A stretch of DNA of 40,396 nucleotides, taken from Bacilli bacterium (GTDB lineage: Bacteria; Bacillota; Bacilli; Bacillales; Amphibacillaceae). This document shows, in pieces, positions 23,870-33,607 of the stretch (positions are counted from its first letter, which is position 1; each line of letters begins with the position of its first letter). The stretch covers positions 1-40,396 of the forward strand of contig DUPD01000076.1 of assembly GCA_012838505.1 (NCBI GenBank). Reading direction: 5' to 3'. Below the pieces are notes generated by a model that ran no database searches, was not told where the DNA came from, and saw only the letters and a list, made by a program, of their open reading frames with translations. A program made the translations under genes and the position numbers.

Positions 23870-23911
23870 AAAGAGTGGATTAACTAACTAAAGTTAATCC
23901 ACTCTTTTTAT
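23868..23911. terminator. Bidirectional terminator between ecfT and tRNA-Met
   Basis: A perfect 17-bp stem, with AGAGTGGATTAAC on the left (ending 23884) and GTTAATCCACTCT on the right (starting 23893), is flanked by A-run and T-run. It ends ecfT transcription and, on the other strand, the tRNA transcript. Confidence 0.93.
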
Positions 23912-23915
23912 TTAG

Positions 23916-23989
23916 TAGCGGCGGAGGGGATCGAACCCACGACCTTTCGGGTATGAACCGAACGCTCTCGCCAGCTGAGCTACGCCGCC
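23916..23989 (-). tRNA. tRNA-Met (anticodon CAT)
   Basis: The 74-base minus-strand sequence folds as a tRNA: acceptor GGCGGCG with CGCCGCT, D stem GCTC/GAGC, anticodon stem TTCGG/CCGAA around TTCATAC with anticodon CAT, and T loop TTCGATC. The acceptor end G1-C2 stems and overall sequence match elongator-type tRNA-Met of Bacillus. One position of the T stem (GTGGG with CCCTC) is a U-U mismatch where B. subtilis has G-U. CCA is not encoded (CTA follows base 73). B. subtilis also has tRNA-Met next to spoIIE. Confidence 0.93.
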
Positions 23990-24019
23990 ATCATTCAATT
24001 GTTTTAAGGCACAAGTGAT

Positions 24020-24048
24020 ATCATACAACAGCAATTAAAGTGTGTCAA
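24020..24048 (-). promoter_or_regulatory. Promoter of tRNA-Met
   Basis: Minus-strand consensus TTGACA (24048-24043), a 17-base spacer and TATGAT (24025-24020), 31 bases before the mature tRNA. A strong sigma-A promoter, divergent from spoIIE. Confidence 0.85.
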
Positions 24049-24095
24049 TAGTTTTTGATTATAATTCATCAATATCACTTAACGCCGACTAGAAA

Positions 24096-24163
24096 AAAGT
24101 CGAATGATTCTTCTAATCTGAACTGATAATTTGACAAATTATCTTGTTCAACTGTGTTTTAAT
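24096..24163 (+). promoter_or_regulatory. Spo0A-type sigma-A promoter of spoIIE with 21-bp spacer
   Basis: TTGACA (24131-24136) and TTTAAT (24158-24163) are separated by 21 bases. This unusual spacing is the hallmark of the Spo0A-activated spoIIE and spoIIG promoters of B. subtilis. A Spo0A box, TTTGTCAAA on the minus strand (24138-24130), overlaps the -35, and a second partial one (AAAGTCGAA, 24096-24104) lies upstream. Confidence 0.78.
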
Positions 24164-24195
24164 AGACCACATACTAATAAAGAGGTGAATAGATT

Positions 24196-26625
24196 GTGGC
24201 AATGATTTCAAATTTTATCAAAGAAAAAAACAAACGTAACCATCGGAATCGCTGGCTAGAAAATATATATCGGTCAATTAAAGAGCGGGATTTAGTCCTC
24301 TATATTGTTGCTTTTTTATTAGGCCGAGCCGTTATTTTAAACGAGTTAATCCCCTTTTCACTCGCCTATTTAGTTAGTGTCTGGCTTGTCAAAAAAGAAC
24401 GCTCACGTCTAGTCGTTGTTGCTAGTCTATTAGGTGCAATAACTGTTGGTGTAATGAATGGACTTATTCTAACGATTAGCTTTTTGTTGTTTGGTTTTTT
24501 CGTTACATTAGGTTTATTTGTCGATTCCCAAAAACATTTACCTTATATTATCTTTTTTTCAAGCTTGATTAGTCGTGTGACAATAACAAGTTTGATTGGC
24601 GCTTGGACGAGCTATTGGTTTTTGATTGCGTTTGTCGAAGCACTATTGAGTTCCGTTTTATTTTTGATTTTTATTCAAAGTACACCTTTATTAACACCGA
24701 AACGGTATAAAATAAATTTGAAAAATGAAGAGCTGATTTCATTTGTGATTCTATTTACCTCTGTTTTGGCTGGTTTATCTGGCTTGGTTATTCGTGGGGT
24801 GAGCCTCGACTTTATTGTTTCACGCTATTTAATTTTATTGTTTGCTTTTACTGGTGGGCCTACGATCGGTGCAACAGTCGGGGTTGTTATTGGGTTGATT
24901 TTAAGTTTAGTTAATGAACCGACTTTGGCGCAAATGAGTTTATTAGCTTTTAGTGGCTTGTTAGGTGGCTTGCTGAAAGAAGGTAAGAAGTTAACCGTGA
25001 GTTTAGGTTTGCTCATTGGCACCTTTTTACTTGGTTTTTATAATTTTGATGGAAGTGGTTTATTCCCATCAATGCTAACGACAATCATTGCGATTGGTTT
25101 GTTCATTGTGACACCGAAATCGCTAATCCAGCGTTTAGCACGCTACATTCCTGGAACGAATGAACAATTAGAAGAGCAACAACAATATTTACAAAAATTA
25201 CGTGATGTGACTGCGAATCGGATGGAGCAATTTTCTGATGTGTTTATGGCGTTGTCTCAAACTTTCACAGGTAAATTAATTGAACAACCGACTATTGAAG
25301 ATGACCAAAAGGATACCGATGAGTTTTTAAGTCATGTAACTGAGCGAACGTGTCAAACATGTTTTAAGAAAGCCTATTGCTGGTCAGAGCATTTTGATGA
25401 TACTTATCAACAGATGAAACAAATGAAACAAGAACTGACAGAGAATGGAGTTGTATCACATATGACTGAAGCAAAATTTAATAAACATTGTGTTAAACCA
25501 CATAAGGTTGAGGCGGTAATGAAAGAAGAACTGTCTTATTATCAGGCAAATCAACAGTTGAGACGTCAAGTTGGAGAAAGTCGGCGGTTTGTTGCAGATC
25601 AATTACTCGGCGTTTCGGAAGTTATGAATGACTTTGCTAAGGAGATTGTCCATGAACGAGATTATCATGATCAGCAAGAGCAACAAATTTTAACTGCTCT
25701 ACAGTCGATTGGGATAGAAGTTGACCAGATTGATATTTATTCATTGCGAAAAGGGGAAATTGATATTGAGATGACACTTTCTGTTTATCAATATCATGGC
25801 GAGGGTGAGAAAGTGATCGCCCCAATCCTGTCAGATATTTTAGCAGAGATTGTGATTGTAAAAGAAGAGGAAGTTTCACCAATGCCTAACGGTTATTGCT
25901 TTTTAATTTTTCATTCAGCAAAACAATATCAATTAGATGTTGGTGTCTCCCATGCAGCGCAAAACGGTGGTTTTATTTCTGGGGACAGCTACTCAACGAT
26001 GGAACTTGCAGCAGGGAAGTTTGCATTAGCAATTAGTGATGGGATGGGGAATGGTAGACGAGCAAGTGAGGAAAGTATGCAAACGTTAAGGTTATTACAA
26101 CAAATTTTGCAGTCAGGGATTGATGAGCAGGTTGCAATTAAATCGATTAATTCAGTTTTATCTTTGCGAATGACAGATGAAGTTTTTTCGACACTTGACT
26201 TGGCGATGATTGATCTCCAAACTGCCCATGCCCAATTTTTGAAAATTGGTTCAACGCCTAGTTTTATTAAACGTGGGCGGCAAGTGATTCAAATTGAATC
26301 TAGTAATTTGCCAATCGGGATTGTTAAAGAGTTTGATGTTGAGGTTGTTGAAGAACAATTGCAAGACGGTGATTTGTTAATAATGACGAGTGATGGGATC
26401 TTTGAAGCACCTAAAGTGATCGAAAATCCAGAGATCTGGTTGAAGCGAATGATTAAAACGCTTGAAACGAATGATCCCCAAGATGTGGCTGATGTCTTAC
26501 TTGAAGAAGTTATTCGCCAAACATCTGGGCTGATCGAAGATGATATGACTATTCTAGTCGGGAAAATTGAAAAATTCCAATCAAAATGGGCAACAATCTC
26601 GACGTATCATAAGCAAGTCAATTAA
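24196..26625 (+). CDS. spoIIE: Stage II sporulation protein E (SpoIIE phosphatase)
   Basis: SpoIIE is a membrane serine phosphatase that dephosphorylates SpoIIAA, so releasing sigma-F in the forespore, and it takes part in asymmetric division. The 809-residue protein has about ten N-terminal transmembrane helices (about 33-310), a central regulatory and FtsZ-binding region with a long coiled segment (about 320-560), and a C-terminal PP2C domain with metal-binding aspartates in ISDGMGNG (D615) and TSDGIFEAP (D733). Slightly shorter than the B. subtilis protein. The start is GTG 24196, seven bases after AGAGGTGA; ATG 24202 would be 13 bases away. Confidence 0.96.
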   Translation: MAMISNFIKEKNKRNHRNRWLENIYRSIKERDLVLYIVAFLLGRAVILNELIPFSLAYLVSVWLVKKERSRLVVVASLLGAITVGVMNGLILTISFLLFGFFVTLGLFVDSQKHLPYIIFFSSLISRVTITSLIGAWTSYWFLIAFVEALLSSVLFLIFIQSTPLLTPKRYKINLKNEELISFVILFTSVLAGLSGLVIRGVSLDFIVSRYLILLFAFTGGPTIGATVGVVIGLILSLVNEPTLAQMSLLAFSGLLGGLLKEGKKLTVSLGLLIGTFLLGFYNFDGSGLFPSMLTTIIAIGLFIVTPKSLIQRLARYIPGTNEQLEEQQQYLQKLRDVTANRMEQFSDVFMALSQTFTGKLIEQPTIEDDQKDTDEFLSHVTERTCQTCFKKAYCWSEHFDDTYQQMKQMKQELTENGVVSHMTEAKFNKHCVKPHKVEAVMKEELSYYQANQQLRRQVGESRRFVADQLLGVSEVMNDFAKEIVHERDYHDQQEQQILTALQSIGIEVDQIDIYSLRKGEIDIEMTLSVYQYHGEGEKVIAPILSDILAEIVIVKEEEVSPMPNGYCFLIFHSAKQYQLDVGVSHAAQNGGFISGDSYSTMELAAGKFALAISDGMGNGRRASEESMQTLRLLQQILQSGIDEQVAIKSINSVLSLRMTDEVFSTLDLAMIDLQTAHAQFLKIGSTPSFIKRGRQVIQIESSNLPIGIVKEFDVEVVEEQLQDGDLLIMTSDGIFEAPKVIENPEIWLKRMIKTLETNDPQDVADVLLEEVIRQTSGLIEDDMTILVGKIEKFQSKWATISTYHKQVN

Positions 26626-26712
26626 ACGACTGCAAGATTCATTTCTCTAGTATATAAAGCTCTGCTTTTGTCGAGAATGATGATAGTTCATGATCACAGG
26701 AGGTAAGGAGAA

Positions 26713-27450
26713 ATGAAGCAAGGTAAACTTAAACAAATTTTACTGATTACAGATGGTTGTTCAAATCAAGGTGAAGATCCAATTTTAGTTGCGAACTACA
26801 TCCAAGAGCAAGGAATTACGGTCAATGTGATTGGTGTGCTTGACCAAGGACAGACACAATCTGACAGTCTATCAGAAGTAGAAGCAATTGCAACAGCTGG
26901 AGGGGGTGTATGTCAGCTTGTTTATCCTCAAGCATTGAGCCAGACTGTTCAGGCCGTTACGAGACAAGCGATGACACAAACACTCCAAGGTGTGGTCAAT
27001 CAAGAGTTACAACAAATTCTTGGTAAAGATCAAACGATTGAGGAGCTTCCACCCGAACAAAGAGGTGAAGTGATTGAAGTTGTTGAGGAGCTAACGGAGA
27101 CGAGTGATTTACATTTACTCGTTTTAGTTGATACAAGCGCAAGTATGCAAAAAAAATTAATTACGGTAAAAGAAGCTCTGATTGATTTGTCAATTAGTAT
27201 GAATTCTAGAGTTGGTGATAACCAATTTGCAATTTATAATTTTCCAGGTAAAAAGAAGCCGACTAGTAAAGTGCTTGATTGGTCTAGCAAGCTTAACAAA
27301 TTAGAAGCAGTTTTTCCAAAATTAACGAGTGGTGGAATGACACCGACAGGTCCAGCATTAAAAGAGGCGTTATATTCATTTAGTCAAACGGGATTATTAA
27401 GGAGCTTGAGAAGAAATGTTGAGCCAGAAGAAGCTGACTTCGGCTTTTAA
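26713..27450 (+). CDS. yabS: vWA domain protein YabS
   Basis: A 245-residue protein of the YabS type, found between spoIIE and the yabT kinase gene in Bacillus. The C-terminal half holds a von Willebrand factor A-like domain with an intact metal-ion-dependent adhesion motif DTSAS (140-144) and a Thr/Gly-rich TSGGMTPTGPA segment. The N-terminal half also begins with an LLITDGCSNQGEDP motif, so the protein may contain two partial vWA-like folds. Its role in sporulation is not established. AGGAGG and AAGGAG precede ATG 26713. It overlaps yabT by 35 bases. Confidence 0.87.
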   Translation: MKQGKLKQILLITDGCSNQGEDPILVANYIQEQGITVNVIGVLDQGQTQSDSLSEVEAIATAGGGVCQLVYPQALSQTVQAVTRQAMTQTLQGVVNQELQQILGKDQTIEELPPEQRGEVIEVVEELTETSDLHLLVLVDTSASMQKKLITVKEALIDLSISMNSRVGDNQFAIYNFPGKKKPTSKVLDWSSKLNKLEAVFPKLTSGGMTPTGPALKEALYSFSQTGLLRSLRRNVEPEEADFGF

Positions 27451-28348
27451 TTTACCAATCGGGAGTCAGATCATAGGTAAATGGGATAGACAACGTTATA
27501 CGATTACACGGCTGCTAGGGAAGGGTGCGGTTGGTGCAGTTTACTTAGTTAAACGTGATGACGGTCATTTAATTGCTTTAAAAATAAGTGACCAAATTGC
27601 ATCGATTTCATCTGAAATTAATGTGTTGAAAAAATTAACTAAGGTCCAAGGAACAAGCCCTGGACCTTCTTTGTTTGATGTTGATGACTGGATTAGTCCA
27701 ACAGGTGAGAATTATCCGTTTTATACAATGGAGTATGTCAAAGGCGAGCGTCTTGATCAATTTATTCAACGTAGAGGCATGGATTGGATTAGCCTTTTAT
27801 TTGCTCAGCTTTTATCGGAATTAGCTAAACTTCATCAAGCAGGCTTTGTCTTAGGGGATTTGAAATTGGAAAATTTAATTGTAACGAGTGATCCGATTCG
27901 GTTACGTTTCATTGATGTTGGTGGTGTTACTTTATTTGGTCGGTCTGTTAAAGAATATACTGAATTCTACGATCGTGGATACTGGCAATGCGGTGATCGA
28001 AAAGCTGAACCGAAGTATGACTTATTTTCTTTAGCAATGGTTGCAATCCACTGTACCTATCCAAAGCAATTTAATAAAACAGACCAACCGAAGCAACAGT
28101 TGCTGGCTAAATTAAGACAAGCGAAGTCATTAAATCGCTATCAACTGTTTTTAGAACGAGCGCTCTTGGGTCGCTATAAAGGGTGTTTAGAGATGAAGCG
28201 GGATTTAGAAAAACATTATTTAAGCAGGATGAGTAAAAATCAGAAAGTAATCTTACCGAGCAATCACGATCAACAGACAAGCTGGCTTGAAATTTCAATT
28301 TTTTCGATCATTAGTCTGATCACATGGCTATTAGCATATTTAAACTAA
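27416..28348 (+). CDS. yabT: Serine/threonine protein kinase YabT
   Basis: YabT is a Hanks-type kinase with a C-terminal membrane anchor, expressed at sporulation in B. subtilis, where it phosphorylates RecA and other DNA-binding proteins. The 310-residue protein has the glycine loop GKGAVGAV (36-43), Lys56, a catalytic loop GDLKLEN (147-153) with Asp148 in place of the usual HRD context, and a metal-binding Asp167 in FIDVGG instead of DFG. The last 22 residues form a transmembrane helix. There is no external sensor domain. ATG 27416 is preceded by AAGGAG and lies inside the end of yabS. Confidence 0.9.
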   Translation: MLSQKKLTSAFNLPIGSQIIGKWDRQRYTITRLLGKGAVGAVYLVKRDDGHLIALKISDQIASISSEINVLKKLTKVQGTSPGPSLFDVDDWISPTGENYPFYTMEYVKGERLDQFIQRRGMDWISLLFAQLLSELAKLHQAGFVLGDLKLENLIVTSDPIRLRFIDVGGVTLFGRSVKEYTEFYDRGYWQCGDRKAEPKYDLFSLAMVAIHCTYPKQFNKTDQPKQQLLAKLRQAKSLNRYQLFLERALLGRYKGCLEMKRDLEKHYLSRMSKNQKVILPSNHDQQTSWLEISIFSIISLITWLLAYLN

Positions 28349-28463
28349 ATTCAAAATTTCACTGAGTACTAGGTGAAAAGTTATTGGCTATTAAGAATCG
28401 ATCAAGGCATTGTATCGTAAAGACTTTGCTTTTAATTTATGCTTTTTTTTGATACGATAGTTA

Positions 28464-28479
28464 GCGTAATAAATTACGC
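28464..28479. other. Short palindrome upstream of tilS
   Basis: GCGTAAT and ATTACGC flank two A, giving a 16-base dyad 21 bases before the tilS start. Too short a loop for a hairpin, so a protein-binding site is more likely than an RNA structure. The owner is unknown. Confidence 0.3.
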
Positions 28480-28499
28480 AATTAAAGAAGGTTATCGTC

Positions 28500-29891
28500 A
28501 TGTTAACTGAAGAAGTTGATCGTTATATTCAAAGACATCAATTAATCAAACCGAACTCAAAAGTCATGATTGCCGTTTCAGGTGGACCTGATTCGATGGC
28601 ACTATTACACTACCTCTTGGCTCAACAGGAACGATTTAATTTGGATTTGATTGTCGTTACGATTGAACATGGATTAAGAGAAGCAGAGTCGCTTCGTGAT
28701 GTTGATTATGTTGAGGACTTTTGCCGACAATATCAGGTTAAGTTTGATAGCAAACGAATTGATGTCAAGTCATATAAAAAAAAGCATAAATTAGGCACTC
28801 AGGAGGCATCTCGTATTCTCCGATATCAAGCTTTTGATCAATTGATGAGAAAGCATCATGCTAATTATTTGGCATTAGCCCACCATGCTGATGACCAAGT
28901 AGAGACGGTTTTCATGCGATTAACAAGAGGAACGCAGCTAGACACATTGCAAGGAATCAAAAATAAACGCCGATTTTCGATAGGCCAACTGATTCGTCCC
29001 TTTTTATCAATTACTAAGGAAGCAATCGAAAATTACTGTCAACAACATGGGATTATACCAAGACATGATCAATCAAATGATGAGGATGCGTATACACGGA
29101 ACTACTTTCGGATCCATGTACTGCCGTTGTTGAAAGTGAAAAATCCAAACCTATCTGAAACAGTTATGCATCTGACAGAAAACATTGCAGCTGATCGGCA
29201 TTATTTAATGACAGAAGCAAAAAAGTTGAGTGAAGAATTACTAAATTACTCAAATCATCCGAAAAAAGTGACCGTTCGAATTAATGATCTCAAAAAGCGA
29301 CCTCTTGCTTTACAAAGAAGACTGTTTCATCTAATATTAGAATATCTATATGAAGAACTTCCAGATCGGTTAAGCTATCGACATGAAAACCAATTTTTCG
29401 ATTTAGTCAATAGCGATCGGGCTAATGCATCAATTGATTTACCGTTGCGTTTAAAAATGATTAAATCTTATCAATTATTGACCTTTTATTTTGCTGAAAA
29501 AGAAACTCTATCCTACCATGTTTCTTTGGCTATTCCTGGACGAACAGTTTTGCCGAATAAAGCTGAAGTGATCACTGAATTTGTCGAACAAGTTGAAGCA
29601 TCCACAGCCAACGATTCCATTTTTTATTTACCAGTTAAAAATAATCATTATCCAAATCTGGTGATTCGGTCACGCTTACCAGGGGATCGGATCCATTTAG
29701 CTCATATTAATGGGAGGAAAAAGGTTAGCCGAATTTTTATCGATAAAAAAGTGCCATTAGAGAAACGGGATCAATGGCCGATCTTAGTTGGTGCAGAAGA
29801 TGAGATATTGTGGGTTATTGGTTTGGAAAAAGACGATAATCCTGAACAAAATGCGAGTCGATATATTAAAATAACATATCAATTAAGTTGA
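28500..29891 (+). CDS. tilS: tRNA(Ile)-lysidine synthase
   Basis: TilS converts C34 of the AUA-reading tRNA-Ile to lysidine, changing its identity from Met to Ile; it is essential. The 463-residue protein has the N-type PP-loop SGGPDS (27-32), an ATP-binding domain to about 215 and the C-terminal TilS domains (IRSRLPGDRIHL segment near 390). AAGAAGG precedes ATG 28500. hpt begins 19 bases after the stop, and the pair tilS-hpt-ftsH is the conserved Firmicute order. Confidence 0.96.
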   Translation: MLTEEVDRYIQRHQLIKPNSKVMIAVSGGPDSMALLHYLLAQQERFNLDLIVVTIEHGLREAESLRDVDYVEDFCRQYQVKFDSKRIDVKSYKKKHKLGTQEASRILRYQAFDQLMRKHHANYLALAHHADDQVETVFMRLTRGTQLDTLQGIKNKRRFSIGQLIRPFLSITKEAIENYCQQHGIIPRHDQSNDEDAYTRNYFRIHVLPLLKVKNPNLSETVMHLTENIAADRHYLMTEAKKLSEELLNYSNHPKKVTVRINDLKKRPLALQRRLFHLILEYLYEELPDRLSYRHENQFFDLVNSDRANASIDLPLRLKMIKSYQLLTFYFAEKETLSYHVSLAIPGRTVLPNKAEVITEFVEQVEASTANDSIFYLPVKNNHYPNLVIRSRLPGDRIHLAHINGRKKVSRIFIDKKVPLEKRDQWPILVGAEDEILWVIGLEKDDNPEQNASRYIKITYQLS

Positions 29892-29910
29892 AAGCTTTAG
29901 GAGGGTTTAA

Positions 29911-30453
29911 ATGCATAGTGATATTGAAAGAATACTCGTATCCGAAGAGGAAATTCAAGAAAAATGCCGTGAATTAGGGAAACAACTATCAGAAGAATAT
30001 GAAGGTCGGTTTCCACTAGCTATTGGTGTCTTAAAAGGTGCCTTACCTTTTATGTCAGATATTCTCCGTCATATGGATACGTATCTTGAAATGGATTTTA
30101 TGGACGTTTCAAGCTATGGTGGTGGGACACGTTCATCTGGAGAGGTTAAAATTGAAAAAGATTTAAATACAAAGGTAGAAGGCCGAGATCTATTGATTAT
30201 TGAAGATATTATTGATTCAGGTCTGACACTAAGTTATTTAGTCGATCTATTTAAATATCGCAAAGCACGATCAATTAAGATTGTCACGTTGCTTGATAAA
30301 CCAGAAGGAAGAACGGCAGATATCAAGGCGGATGTTGTTGGTTTTAAGGTGCCAAATGAATTTGTTGTCGGGTACGGTTTAGACTATCAGGAAAAATATC
30401 GAAACCTTCCTTACATAGGAGTATTGAAACCACATATTTATGGTGGTGAATAA
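29911..30453 (+). CDS. hpt: Hypoxanthine-guanine phosphoribosyltransferase
   Basis: Hpt salvages hypoxanthine and guanine to IMP and GMP using PRPP. The 180-residue protein has the PRPP-binding motif [11 protein letters not shown] (96-106), the [11 protein letters not shown] flexible loop and the typical C-terminal region [28 protein letters not shown] precedes ATG 29911. In B. subtilis HprT forms a complex with FtsH and tilS is co-transcribed, matching the neighbourhood here. Confidence 0.96.
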   Translation: MHSDIERILVSEEEIQEKCRELGKQLSEEYEGRFPLAIGVLKGALPFMSDILRHMDTYLEMDFMDVSSYGGGTRSSGEVKIEKDLNTKVEGRDLLIIEDIIDSGLTLSYLVDLFKYRKARSIKIVTLLDKPEGRTADIKADVVGFKVPNEFVVGYGLDYQEKYRNLPYIGVLKPHIYGGE

Positions 30454-30541
30454 AACAATAGCTATATGATGATTAAAAAATGATAAAACTTATAAAACAG
30501 AATAAAGACATTATATTATAGAAATAATAAGGACAATATAT

Positions 30542-30571
30542 TTGTCAGAAATGTTTTTTCTATGGTACGAT
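30542..30571 (+). promoter_or_regulatory. Candidate promoter of ftsH
   Basis: TTGTCA (30542-30547), an 18-base spacer and TACGAT (30566-30571) lie in the 155-base gap between hpt and ftsH. Each box is 5 of 6 to consensus. An overlapping TATACT follows directly. Confidence 0.5.
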
Positions 30572-30608
30572 ATACTGTAGTTTTTCTCGTTTTGGGAGGA
30601 GGAAAGTA

Positions 30609-32600
30609 ATGAAGCGTTTAACGCGAAATTTAATCTTTTATTTTGTCATTTTCCTTGTCATTATGGCTGCAATGCAGTTAATAACAGGGCAAGTCAATAG
30701 AACAAAAGAGTTTAAATTTAATGAATTTATCGAAGTATTAAGCAATGAAGAAATTGAAAGCATGAAAATGCGCCCAGCAAATGGTGTCATGCGTGTAACA
30801 GGTGTCCTTAATGATGAGAATAAAACTGAATTTATCACGAATATTCCGGATAACCCAGATATTGTTGCAAGTATAACTGTTCAAGGTGCTAATCAAGAAG
30901 TGCTTGAAGTAATGGAAGAAGAACAACCAAGTCCTTGGGTGAGCTTCTTACTTACACTCGCACCATTTATCATTGTGATCGTGATCTTCGTCTTCTTGAT
31001 GAATCAATCGCAAGGTGGCGGCAACAAAGTGATGAACTTTGGTAAGAGTAAGGCTAAAATGTATCGTGAAGATAAGAAGAAAGTTAGCTTTGATGATGTT
31101 GCTGGAGCTGACGAAGAGAAGCAAGAATTGGTAGAAGTAGTTGATTTTCTGAAAGATCCTCGAAAATTCACGGCTATTGGTGCTAAAATTCCTAAAGGAA
31201 TGTTATTAGTCGGACCACCGGGAACGGGGAAAACTTTATTAGCTCGTGCCGTTGCAGGAGAAGCGGGTGTTCCTTTCTTCTCAATTAGTGGTTCTGACTT
31301 TGTTGAAATGTTTGTCGGTGTTGGTGCTTCAAGAGTTCGTGATTTGTTTGAAAACGCGAAGAAAAATGCGCCATGTATCATTTTCATTGATGAGATTGAT
31401 GCGGTTGGTCGTCAACGTGGAGCGGGTGTTGGCGGTGGACACGATGAGCGTGAACAGACTTTAAACCAATTACTCGTTGAGATGGATGGTTTCGGTGATA
31501 ACGAAGGAATTATTATTTTGGCAGCGACGAACAGACCAGATATTTTAGACCCAGCGTTACTAAGACCGGGACGTTTTGATCGACAAATTAGAGTTGATCG
31601 TCCAGATCTAAGAGGGCGTGAGGCGATTCTAAAAGTTCACGCACGCAACAAACCGTTAGCTCCAGAAATTGACTTGAAAACAATTGCCATGCGAACACCA
31701 GGATTTTCTGGTGCTGATTTAGAAAACTTACTGAATGAAGCGGCTTTAGTTGCAGCTCGAACGGATAAAAAACAGATCGAGCTTGAAGATATTGATGAAG
31801 CAACTGACCGAGTCATTGCAGGACCTGCGAAGAAGAGTCGAGTGATTTCCGAGAAAGAACGCAATATTGTTGCTTATCACGAAAGTGGTCATACAATTAT
31901 TGGTTTAGTTCTTGATGAGGCTGACCTCGTTCACAAAGTAACGATTGTTCCTCGTGGGCAAGCTGGTGGATATGCAGTCATGCTCCCACGAGAAGATCGC
32001 TACTTTATGACCAAACCCGAATTACTTGATAAAGTAACTGGATTACTTGGTGGCCGAGTCGCTGAAGAAATCATCTTTGGTGAAGTGAGTACGGGTGCAC
32101 ATAATGACTTCCAACGTGCAACAAGTATTGTTCGAAAAATGGTTACTGAATATGGTATGAGTGACAAGATTGGTCCAGTCCAGTTTAATGGCAGTAGTGA
32201 CCAAGTATTTCTCGGTCGAGATATGCAGAGTGAAGCGGGCTATAGTGACGCAATTGCATATGAAATTGATCAAGAAATGCAAAATATGATTAATCTATGT
32301 TATGAAAAGGCAAGAGAAATTTTAACTGAGAATAAAGAGAAGTTAGAGCTAATCGCCCAAACCCTATTAGAAGTTGAAACATTAAATGAAGCTCAAATTA
32401 AATCGCTATTTGAAACTGGGAAGCTGCCTAAAGAAGATGCAGAGAAACAAGCTGAACAGACAAGTGAATCGGCGGACAAAAATTCAGAAGACGTAAAAGT
32501 AACGATTCAAGCAAAAGAAGTGTCTGAACAAGAATCAACGGTTGGCGAAGAATTAGACGACAAACCAGTCGATTCAACTGAAGATTATAATAACGATTAA
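30609..32600 (+). CDS. ftsH: ATP-dependent zinc metalloprotease FtsH
   Basis: FtsH is a hexameric membrane AAA+ protease that degrades misfolded membrane proteins and regulators. The 663-residue protein has two transmembrane helices (about 8-26 and 110-131) enclosing a short external domain, an AAA+ module with Walker A GPPGTGKT (202-209) and Walker B IIFIDEID (D261, E262), and the zinc site HESGH (424-428). The C-terminal 40 residues are acidic and low-complexity. GGGAGGAGG precedes ATG 30609. A strong terminator follows. Confidence 0.98.
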   Translation: MKRLTRNLIFYFVIFLVIMAAMQLITGQVNRTKEFKFNEFIEVLSNEEIESMKMRPANGVMRVTGVLNDENKTEFITNIPDNPDIVASITVQGANQEVLEVMEEEQPSPWVSFLLTLAPFIIVIVIFVFLMNQSQGGGNKVMNFGKSKAKMYREDKKKVSFDDVAGADEEKQELVEVVDFLKDPRKFTAIGAKIPKGMLLVGPPGTGKTLLARAVAGEAGVPFFSISGSDFVEMFVGVGASRVRDLFENAKKNAPCIIFIDEIDAVGRQRGAGVGGGHDEREQTLNQLLVEMDGFGDNEGIIILAATNRPDILDPALLRPGRFDRQIRVDRPDLRGREAILKVHARNKPLAPEIDLKTIAMRTPGFSGADLENLLNEAALVAARTDKKQIELEDIDEATDRVIAGPAKKSRVISEKERNIVAYHESGHTIIGLVLDEADLVHKVTIVPRGQAGGYAVMLPREDRYFMTKPELLDKVTGLLGGRVAEEIIFGEVSTGAHNDFQRATSIVRKMVTEYGMSDKIGPVQFNGSSDQVFLGRDMQSEAGYSDAIAYEIDQEMQNMINLCYEKAREILTENKEKLELIAQTLLEVETLNEAQIKSLFETGKLPKEDAEKQAEQTSESADKNSEDVKVTIQAKEVSEQESTVGEELDDKPVDSTEDYNND

Positions 32601-32608
32601 ACAATTAT

Positions 32609-32650
32609 AAACCAGGTTAACCCCTTCCGGAAGGTGTAACCTGGTTTTTA
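32609..32650 (+). terminator. Terminator after ftsH
   Basis: AAACCAGGTTA (32609-32619) pairs with TAACCTGGTTT (from 32637), with an additional inner CCTTCC/GGAAGG helix, followed by TTTTTA. Confidence 0.93.
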
Positions 32651-32728
32651 TTTTTTACTGGGGGTAAATGTTGGATGGGTGTCAAATTAAAAAAGTGTTT
32701 GAATCTGATGATGTGTTGCAGTATGATC

Positions 32729-32768
32729 AAAATAAAGCGAATCAATCGCTTTATTTTGCGAATCAATC
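32729..32768 (+). other. 12-bp hairpin and direct repeat upstream of coaX
   Basis: AAAATAAAGCGA (32729-32740) pairs perfectly with TCGCTTTATTTT (32746-32757). GCGAATCAATC occurs twice, at 32737-32747 (within the loop side) and 32758-32768 (just after). The hairpin ends in TTTT and could terminate, but no gene lies between it and the ftsH terminator. A regulatory site for coaX is possible. Confidence 0.45.
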
Positions 32769-32824
32769 AAAAGGCAGTAAAATAAAACTAAAGAAAAATT
32801 AATTGTCTAAAGAGTGGTGATTTT

Positions 32825-33592
32825 ATGTTATTAGTTCTTGATGTCGGAAATACGAATACAGTACTAGGGCTGTTTGAAAACGATCAATTAGCTTTTAAAT
32901 GGCGGATCCGAACTGATCGAGAAAAAACTGAGGATGAATATGCTGTCCTCGTCAGCTCATTATTTGAACACCGTGGTGTCAAACTAAATGTTGTTAGTGA
33001 TATCATTATTTCTTCAGTTGTTCCACCAATTATGTATGCATTAGAAAAAATGGCTAAATATTATTTTAATGTAAAACCGATTGTCGTTGGTGACTATCCG
33101 ATTGATCGTTATTTAAAGATGACTTATCCAAATCCGAAAGAGTTAGGTGCTGACAGAATTGTTAATGCGGTAGGGGCAATTAAAGAGTATGGACAGCCCT
33201 TGATTATCATTGATTTTGGTACAGCAACAACATATTGTTACATCAATGAAGATTCTGCATATGTTGGTGGCGCGATTATACCAGGTATTAAAATATCAGT
33301 AGATGCTCTCTATGATCGAGCGGCGAAACTTCCACGTGTCGAAATTGAGAAAACAGATAAAGTGATTGGGACATCAACAATTGAAGCCATTCAATCCGGT
33401 GTTTATTATGGTTATGTAGGACAAGTTGATTCAGTCATTCGACAAATCAAAGCTGAATCTAAACAAAATCCTAAAGTCATTGCGACAGGGGGCTTAGCTG
33501 AGCTAATCGGTCAACAGTCGCAAGAAATTGATGTGATTGATATGTCCCTTACGCTAAAAGGACTAGCAGAAATATATCGAAATGTTAAATAA
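32825..33592 (+). CDS. coaX: Type III pantothenate kinase
   Basis: CoaX phosphorylates pantothenate, the first step of coenzyme A synthesis; the type III enzyme is insensitive to CoA feedback and requires a monovalent cation. The 255-residue protein begins with the phosphate motif [15 protein letters not shown] (Asp6) and has the family segments [27 protein letters not shown] and [19 protein letters not shown] precedes ATG 32825. hslO follows 15 bases after its stop, and the order ftsH-coaX-hslO-yacD-cysK is the Bacillus order. Confidence 0.96.
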   Translation: MLLVLDVGNTNTVLGLFENDQLAFKWRIRTDREKTEDEYAVLVSSLFEHRGVKLNVVSDIIISSVVPPIMYALEKMAKYYFNVKPIVVGDYPIDRYLKMTYPNPKELGADRIVNAVGAIKEYGQPLIIIDFGTATTYCYINEDSAYVGGAIIPGIKISVDALYDRAAKLPRVEIEKTDKVIGTSTIEAIQSGVYYGYVGQVDSVIRQIKAESKQNPKVIATGGLAELIGQQSQEIDVIDMSLTLKGLAEIYRNVK

Positions 33593-33607
33593 AAAGGAGT
33601 TTTAATT

